Below are positions 19,764 to 25,873 of a DNA stretch of 25,873 nt, piece after piece. The stretch comes from Perkinsus marinus ATCC 50983 (Eukaryota; Perkinsozoa; Perkinsida; Perkinsidae), in contig NW_003206847.1 of assembly GCF_000006405.1 (NCBI RefSeq), positions 720,106 to 745,978 of the forward strand. Direction: 5' to 3'. The notes beneath the pieces were generated by a model that did not search any database, was not told where the DNA came from, and was given only the letters and a program-made list of their open reading frames with translations. The position numbers and the translations under genes are program-made. Every line of letters starts with the position of its first letter. Within the stretch, counting starts at the first letter, position 1.

Positions 19764-20145
19764 CAAACTGAAACAACTCGCATGTAGGACCATATAGGAG
19801 TTAACAAATGGCATAGGGTAGCAACAAGCAGTGCCCTCCCGGGTCATGACAACCATCATATCATCGAAAAGGTGTCCTACTCTCCCTACCTCCCACAGGT
19901 GAGGGACCTAACATCAGACACTTGTATGCTACCGAGCAACGATCGTAGCATACTCCTAACCCTTGGAGAGGTCAGGGTAGAGTATGGCACCTCCTTCACC
20001 ACCGTTTGATGGTGAGACTATAGCACCCAAAAGACACCTTATTGTACAGCGTCTACCAGATACCGTTTAAGATGGCCTTAGATTAAGAACACAAGAAACT
20101 CTCCGAATAGATACGAAAGCGCGGCTCGTGTAGCAGTCACCAGTC
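19764..20145 (-). promoter_or_regulatory. 382-nt gap inside the minus-strand array, with inverted repeat
   Basis: This is the only long spacer in the array. It contains a perfect 9-bp inverted repeat GTATGCTAC/GTAGCATAC (19924-19932, 19945-19953; 12-nt loop). On the minus strand its end is GTTGTTTCAG-tttg-ATG. It may hold an internal promoter, an untranslated exon or an unseen small gene. An in-frame ATG at 19859 extends the downstream gene by 32 residues, but they are not conserved-looking. Confidence 0.4.
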
Positions 20146-21753
20146 TCACTCCACATCAAAGTAGACATTCCGACTAAACAGTGATAACAACGGACGCCTC
20201 ACTCGCCCACAGCCAGTCGCTGAGAGGAAAAGCTCTTCTGGGCACAGCTGTACAGAAGAGACAAGACCTGCCCTATTATGCAAACTCAAAGACGAATCTT
20301 TGCTGCTGAGAGGAGGCCACGAGGTAATGGATGCCTTAGGGCAATTCCAGTGAGATCTTGAAGACGTACGAATCAGCAGCATTGATAGCAATCCCAATAC
20401 GGATCTACCGCTCCAGATTAGAAGGTGCTGAGAACAATGGTACATTATACCCGAACAGTATTATTATCAGTGAAGGTAATAACACTGTGCTCTGCGTTGG
20501 AGCATCCGACTAACCAGAAAGATTCCACTTAGTCGTTTCTGATTACTCCTACTATACCTCAGCACCAAAGTCTCAATGAACTGTCTCCATCTCCTAATCG
20601 TCACTTTGCAGTACAGGAAAATCTGCATCGCTTCCTCAGGCGAGCGGGTCTCGAAATTCCCCCAACGTCGAGCCAGGGCCTCCCTTCCTCAGCCCAATTG
20701 GCCTAGTGAGGGCTCCCCCCGGGCCCAAGTATCCGCTTACAAGAAAACTCCAGGCTTGTCGTCCCTAACTTAATTTCTTGGCGCAGCGGTCAAAGCCCAG
20801 TAGCCTCACCTGTCCCACCAACCATCAGTCCTCCTCAACAGTGAATGACGCTTCCAACCTGCTGCCCTGCACATTCACACTTCCAGCTCACCCTAGCTCA
20901 AGGGATCATTGAATCAAAGGCAATCAACATGCGTCCCACAGCAGCTCAGATGAACCCAACGAACCTAGACGTCAAGTGAAACCATAGACAAATTACTTAC
21001 TCACGCGAAATGTACTGTACCTCAGAATAATGCAAATCTTGCTATCTTGCATTTCCTCAACGCAAGTCACAAACATCATCACCTGCCCCGAAGCTTCATT
21101 CCCTCGATCTTCTCCCGGCTGTGACTAAACCATACGACGCTCAGACGCGACCGAATCCGGCGATTTTACTCTCCCGCTCACCTCCTCGTCACCACTCATT
21201 TTACCCTCATTGGCCGATGATGGGCGTACCGTACCTGTCCGTAATAGTCCTCCAACTCCCCAAGCCACAATACGCTCCTACTAGCCGAGGAACCATCCCG
21301 AACCCTACTGCTGTCCTCGCTACTCTCACGTAATCTCTTCCTACCCGTCTCCCTAGACCGTGCTGGGCTCAGCGAGGATACGGTAGACAGCCTCCTCTCC
21401 TGGGCTCTACTGAAGTGGGAGGTGCCTGTGGACCAGTACGCTCTCAGCTAGCAGAACAAAACCCCGATCATCGGCTGCAGATACTACTACCACTCGAATC
21501 ACCACAAGGGGCACGCAAGAATCCGCTACGTTACTCCGGCATCGAGGCAGTCCCTCGTCCAGGATTTGCCACACAATATTGTCTTCCATACCACTCCTTT
21601 TCTACCTTCCGCCGTGTTACTGAGCCCAGCCTAGACTTATGAGATACGACGGAACAAGAGCTCGGGAACCTCCTCGCCGAACCAAGTCCGCCATTCCCAC
21701 GGCAACTGCGGACACTTCAGGGCTTTCCATAATACTACTTCCAACGTACTCAT
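20146..21753 (-). CDS. Multi-exon gene of unknown function (internal exons uncertain)
   Basis: The ATG at 21753 opens a stop-free stretch (MSTLEVVLWKALKCPQLPWE) 76 nt after the preceding gene. Supported inner exons include one of about 21450-21235 (LSPARSRETGRKRLRESSED, then SVLWLGELEDYYGQ). A basic helical stretch near 20690-20500 reads PEEAMQIFLYCKVTIRRWRQ and QKRLSGIFLVSRMLQRRAQ. Next come 20427-20409 and the terminal exon 20356-20146 (SHWNCPKASITSWPPLSS, ending NVYFDVE). The two last introns (54 and 52 nt) join cleanly. Between 21235 and 20700 several splice solutions are possible. The RRW-Q-F helix could bind a partner such as a light chain, which is speculation. I know no family with this layout. 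Confidence 0.5.
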
Positions 21754-21829
21754 TCAGTTCGACTTAAGCAGATCAAGGCAAATTAATGACGTTTGAAACA
21801 CTATGAGACACACACTATGTTTGAGTGAA

Positions 21830-22069
21830 TCATACAAGTTGGTCGCTCAGGTCCATCATCCTACGCCCATTCATGAGTATCGTCATCCTCCTCCTCTTGG
21901 TCTCCGGAGGGGAGGAGACAGCACTAGAGGAGGGACTTCCTGATGCTGTGGTACCTACACAATGAGCCAATACATACCATTAGTACTCAAATTCCAAAGT
22001 GCGCCCCACAGAAACTATTACATAACAAACTCTACTGAAGGTGCTTTTGCGCATCTCGGGAAATTTCAT
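21830..22069 (-). CDS. Very small two-exon basic protein (52 residues)
   Basis: Exons 22069-22036 and 21954-21830 join in frame through an 81-nt intron. The product has a Ser/Pro-rich middle (SGSPSSSAVSSPPE), a nuclear-localisation-like KRRR and a Met-rich end (MTILMNGRRMMDLSDQLV). It is not recognised. It lies 74 nt after the stop of the preceding gene and 76 nt before the next start. A long pyrimidine run and an AG 14 bases before the ATG precede it. It may instead be the last exons of its upstream neighbour; the TAG at 22146-22144 separates them in the model given here. Confidence 0.4.
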
Positions 22070-22143
22070 TTATCCACTTGAACTGGTTTTCATGAAAAAA
22101 GAGAGCGATAACGATAAGCACGTAAGCGATGCCATTCCCATTC

Positions 22144-23062
22144 CTAAAGCTCTCCCAACCCGTCCTTACTGCCAGCAGACTGCGGGGTTTTCAATGACGA
22201 ATACTCTATGGTTTTCTAAAGACACCAACATCGTCATCAAAACACCTCTCCCGCTCCCTACCACTGAGGCAGGCGTCGAAGGCGATTCCAATTTAGTCTC
22301 AACTCCCTCGTCCACCAACACCGGCAATAATAGGCTCGGCAAGGCGCCCACCGACAGCACATGGTCAGGCTTTGGTAACTTCTACAACAACAACACTATC
22401 AAGTCACATATTGAGAACAGCTCACCTCAGGCCTGACTGGCTCCCCTAATGAGAGCCGTCCTTTACAACCAGGCCTTTGTAGGGACAACTGAGGCACTGC
22501 TGTGCTCGGCTGATACCCCAAAATACGCCGACTTCCCTCAGACATTCTGAATTGAACTTAAGGAATGCTTATCTATCCCAATAGGAATGCAACATTGAGA
22601 CGGGTCGGAAACGTCCATGATGCAGGACCTTCCAGCTCTTCACCGCAGGCTGACTTGCTGTGACAACGAGAAGTAAACTTGGCGAATTCACAGTAGGAAA
22701 CTGAACGGCCGACGAGGGTAGCGAATAGGCTGATACTAGCGCTCACCGAAATCTCGAAAATACACTTTTTCCATCAATTCGTACAGGCTCAGCAACCACT
22801 TTGCGATACTGTCCTCTCCCGTAAGGGACTAACATCAAGAACAGCACACCCTCCCTCTAGCTGTCTGGTCTCGAAGTCCAATCATGGCCACCAATAGTCT
22901 CTCGCAGTCACCATGAGTCACGCGAAGTCTACAATCGCCGAATAACCAGCAACGTTTTACAGTGTACTCACTCCTATATGTCCCGAGGAAGGTACTAACA
23001 ATGACCCATACGCAAACAACTTTATGCTGTAGCAGTGTTCACAACATTTCCACACTTTCCAT
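22144..23062 (-). CDS. Multi-exon gene of unknown function (5' half uncertain)
   Basis: Well-phased terminal exons: 22488-22426, 22381-22262 (KLPKPDHVLSVGALPSLLLP), 22215-22144 (ending KDGLGEL). Their introns are 44 and 46 nt with GTGAGC and GTAGGG donors. An upstream exon near 22830-22747 reads EDSIAKWLLSLYELMEKVYF and continues via GTGAGC to a Cys-containing exon (VSYCEFAKFTSRCHSK). The join at 22543 uses a poor donor (GTCTGA). The proposed ATG at 23062 (MESVEMF) lies 70 nt after the hydrolase stop. Exons between 23030 and 22840 were not settled. No family recognised. Confidence 0.45.
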
Positions 23063-23132
23063 AGAAATTGATGAAAAACTCAACTCCCGGTGATAGCTGA
23101 AACCACTGTAGTCATAACTCATAATTAAAAAC

Positions 23133-25549
23133 TCATTTACTGAGGTGCTCAGCATGGAACCTCAAATGGTCCTCGATGAAAGTAGAGACGAAGAAGTAGG
23201 AATGGTCATAGCCCGGCTAACAAGATGAGCACAAAGTCATCGAAATACTGCACTAGAAATGCCTTACCCTCTCGTTGAAGTCCAAGCGCACCTTCGAGTT
23301 ACCATTCGCCACATGTTCGAATTTGCGGCATCTAAGCTGATCAATAGGGGCCTTGAGATAGACATGATCTTCCGAACCCACATCAACTTTCACGTCGAGA
23401 TCGGGACCTGAGCCTACAGAGTATCCGAAGCTCCACTACACATCATGCTAGTCGTGTCAGACCAACATTGTTAGAGGTATATCATATCGCCCTCGAACAG
23501 TATTTGAGTGAGAAACGATACCATTCACGCTGCGGTCTCATCCACATCCTCGATGATGCCATTTGGCGAATAGGCCAATTATCCATAAAGATTGGATGGC
23601 AGCCAGGTTAAGAGGATGGGCAGCCCACGGATGATCGGTTTTTACGATAAAGTCACCATTATGATATAGTGTCCAGAATGAACGGAGGAAATAGGAATGA
23701 CGATGCGATAGAGAGTTTCTCGTTCACCCAAGATCTGTGCTTATCTCTGTTCTACTACTGTATATCATGTTGGCCACTACACGTGTGCATGCCGTATCAA
23801 CTGAGATACCATAGAAAATCTTCAACATTCACATAGGAGACGGTTAACTCTCATAGATACACCGCGAAATACTCCTACCCCTCACCTACCAGCATAACTC
23901 TGTGCCAACCAACACGCATCATGATCCTTCCACTTCTCTTTATCCTCCTCACCAAAGAAATGACCAAATGCCTTGAACCCCCTAAGGCGGCTCTACTATT
24001 CCCCAATGAAATCCGAACCCTCTTCTTACCATGGGGTTTCGCTCAGATTGCAGGCGGGCGCGAAGGCAGAGACGCTCTGAAATATACAAGAAAAATCGAC
24101 TCTGATACTTCCCAAAAACCTGCGGCACTACAGGTTCTACTCAGACTCTCGGCATCTCATTCATCGGTTCACCTGACTGAACCGAGATGCTCAAAAGCCA
24201 ATGCCTCGGGAGCACTGCGCTCTCGACATTTGTGTTCGCGTGGGCTTTGTACCAAGATTCTGTGACTTGAACGATTCTCGAGAACAAAATTAGTAACCGA
24301 GCTGGAGAGATCTTTCATTCGCTTGCGGGAACTCTGAGGGTGTGCACTTTACTCTAACAAGTGTGGCCATTCGCGATACAAAGAGGAAATTACAGCAGCC
24401 TCCAAATAATGATGGAATGCCGGGTTCGCGGTGCATGTGGGAATCCAAGTGAAATTTATTCGGAATTTCCTAAATCCCTTCAATTCCATAAATGTGATAT
24501 TCTGCTAAGATTATTTGCAGCACTGCATTAACCATTTCATGCTACCCCAACTTGAGGTAGCATAAAATGGTTAAAGTAACTTGGGGTCCCCAAATTACTT
24601 TATATTTCCCAGGGTTCTTCAAGGCAACCGTCAGCGATCCGTGACCACCAACACTATGGCCCATCACACTGCAGTTGGTCGTATCGATCTGTTGAAAACT
24701 CTCTTGGAGAAGTGCAGGGAACTCACTGGTAACGTAAGTGTACCTAAATCACCTCAACAGAGCGCCATAAGAAGGAACATTTACATGTTATAGTTCTTGC
24801 TCCACGGTTCCTGTGTGGCATCAACGTAATAACCCGCGCCGACACCAAAGTCCCACTCGTCTGCCTCACCAGGGATACCAGCACCTGACAGGACTCATAC
24901 CACACCCTGAGAACTTTCTCATTTGTGTAGGTGTCAATTCAGTCAACTCTCACGATTCCGCACCGCCGTATTCATCGCAGTCCTGACTTATGCACGTTTA
25001 TTACAGTCAAGAACTACTGTACTATTACCCTGACTTCTGTGCGAGTGCTGTCGAGTCATTCAAGGTGATCAATAGCAGCAAGAGCTCTATAAGCAGTAGA
25101 ATAAGCAAGTTCCTCAAGACCTACCTCTAGGAGACGTGTCAGGGCAAGCGATGGCCAGTCCGAGCGCCGAAGCAACGCGTTGATAACCTGGGGGAAAAGC
25201 AGTGGTATATTCCACGTCCTATCGTCCACCTTACCGGCTTTCTCAGTTACGTTAAGGTCTGAGCATGTGAGGCCAGAGAAATAATACACCAGAGGAACCT
25301 ATAGACGCAGGTTCAATCCCGGGTGAGGGCATTTTTAAACACACACCTTCGAGTTTGGTGTCGCACAGTCGGGTATGAAAATCGAGAAAGTAGCCTCTAA
25401 ATTGCCCAGACACTTAGACAGGTGACTGAAGCGGTACGTAGTGCCTGAACGTTCATAATTTCGTGGCGCGTGAAAAAATTGCAACCACAATACTTACCAT
25501 CAAACGATCGATTCTTCCGAACAAGTGTGAGAGCTGAGTTGACCGACAT
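23133..25549 (-). CDS. S-formylglutathione hydrolase (esterase D family)
   Basis: Ten exons: 25549-25498, 25444-25347, 25298-25235, 25187-25125, 24884-24785, 24743-24599, 24076-24030, 23981-23890, 23413-23268, 23216-23133 (891 nt, 296 residues; family about 280-290). It hydrolyses S-formylglutathione to formate and glutathione, the last step of formaldehyde detoxification, in the cytosol. Seen: N-terminal [49 protein letters not shown], the nucleophile elbow GHSVGGHG with Ser156, [22 protein letters not shown], the acid in [11 protein letters not shown] (Asp236) and PGYDHSYFF with the catalytic His274. It is the first gene of the minus-strand array. Three introns are oversized: 24885-25124 (240 nt), 24077-24598 (522 nt) and 23414-23889 (476 nt); the rest are 41-53 nt. 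All phases agree. Confidence 0.95.
24528..24600. repeat. Two adjacent hairpins, the second covering a splice donor
   Basis: Hairpin 1: arms 24528-24546 and 24556-24574, 18 of 19 bp paired, 9-nt loop. Hairpin 2: arms 24574-24586 and 24588-24600, 12 of 13 bp, one-base loop. Both lie at the 5' end of the 522-nt intron of the hydrolase. The donor GT (24598-24597) and the last two exon bases sit in the stem of hairpin 2. Together they may be a small foldback transposon remnant. Confidence 0.75.
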
Positions 25550-25873
25550 TGTAGATCTCGAATGAAAATCCCTGCACACATCCCAGCAATCGTGATCAAT
25601 AATCCATCCTACTCCCAGATGTCCAATAAAACGATATGAACCCCTACGTAAACAGCAGATTACGACACGCTACGAGGGCACGCGTACACAGAGAAGTGTA
25701 CGCGTACAGAAATGTCTACTCAGTTGAATTGCAAGATCCCTTGACTCGAGGTGGAGTCTTCCGAGTGATACCAAAAGAGCGTCGTTAACTACTGACTTCG
25801 CCATGGAAAAATAATAGTTAAAACAAGAGTACAGCTACTATTAATATCATAAGCTGATGGCTAGTTGCTGATC
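25550..25873. promoter_or_regulatory. Upstream region of the minus-strand array, with perfect hairpin
   Basis: No exon seen. A perfect 10-bp inverted repeat ACGCGTACAC/GTGTACGCGT (25680-25689 and 25696-25705, loop AGAGAA) lies 131 bp upstream of the hydrolase start codon, where the promoter of the array would be expected. An extra CGCGTAC follows the right arm. Confidence 0.5.

Noticed and set aside
25056-25289. 77-residue minus-strand open frame containing the hydrolase GLTC motif
   Set aside because: It reads through two introns in a shifted frame; splicing restores the family sequence [10 protein letters not shown] to PDTSPRG.
25299-25346. tRNA-like T-arm (GGTTCAATCCC followed by a T-run) on the plus strand
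   Set aside because: No acceptor-stem partner is found upstream, and the stretch is a 48-nt intron of the minus-strand hydrolase.
1-25873. Spliced-leader RNA gene or a genomic leader relic
   Set aside because: Reading both strands by eye I found no match to the leader-like TTTTGGCTCAAG ending; its absence here does not argue against trans-splicing.

Overview
This is a gene-dense eukaryotic nuclear fragment. Every gene I could reconstruct is split by GT-AG introns that are mostly 41-62 nt, and coding frames only become continuous once these are removed. Intron style, protein content (apicomplexan-like PP2C, two acyl-CoA synthetases, helical-repeat protein) and acceptor-like AGs just 5' of several start codons suggest a myzozoan alveolate. 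A Perkinsus-type organism is my best guess; this is inference, since no rRNA or spliced-leader gene is present to prove it. A 100-N block at 15374-15473 is an assembly gap, so gene order across it is not guaranteed.

Left part (1-9080). The 3' end of a long-chain acyl-CoA synthetase (+) sits tail-to-tail with a complete paralogue (-), with matching exon sizes. The second synthetase is divergent from a complete PP2C phosphatase (+). Between them lies a 17-copy, about 53-bp minisatellite. Both divergent proteins begin Met-Gly, suggesting N-myristoylation. An RNPS1-like RRM/SR protein (+) follows.

Middle part (9081-15373). There is an unrecognised multi-exon gene (-), a tRNA-like relic, an eight-exon F-box-like gene (-), a small gene with a presequence-like N-terminus (-), and a non-coding stretch with two box C/D snoRNA candidates (+).

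Right part (15474-25873). Eight genes lie head-to-tail on the minus strand. In transcription order they are S-formylglutathione hydrolase, two unrecognised genes, another unrecognised gene, a DUF2062-like membrane protein, a small basic protein, a helical-repeat (HPR/OPR-like) protein and a small single-span membrane protein. Stop-to-start gaps are 40-76 nt except one of 382 nt. Several start codons are preceded at 1-14 nt by a splice-acceptor-like AG. This is what a polycistronic, trans-spliced array looks like and is the main observation of the window.

Gene models were built by eye from splice consensus, frame continuity and family similarity recalled from memory. Models for S-formylglutathione hydrolase, both synthetases, PP2C and RNPS1 are strong. 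The others have stated weak points.
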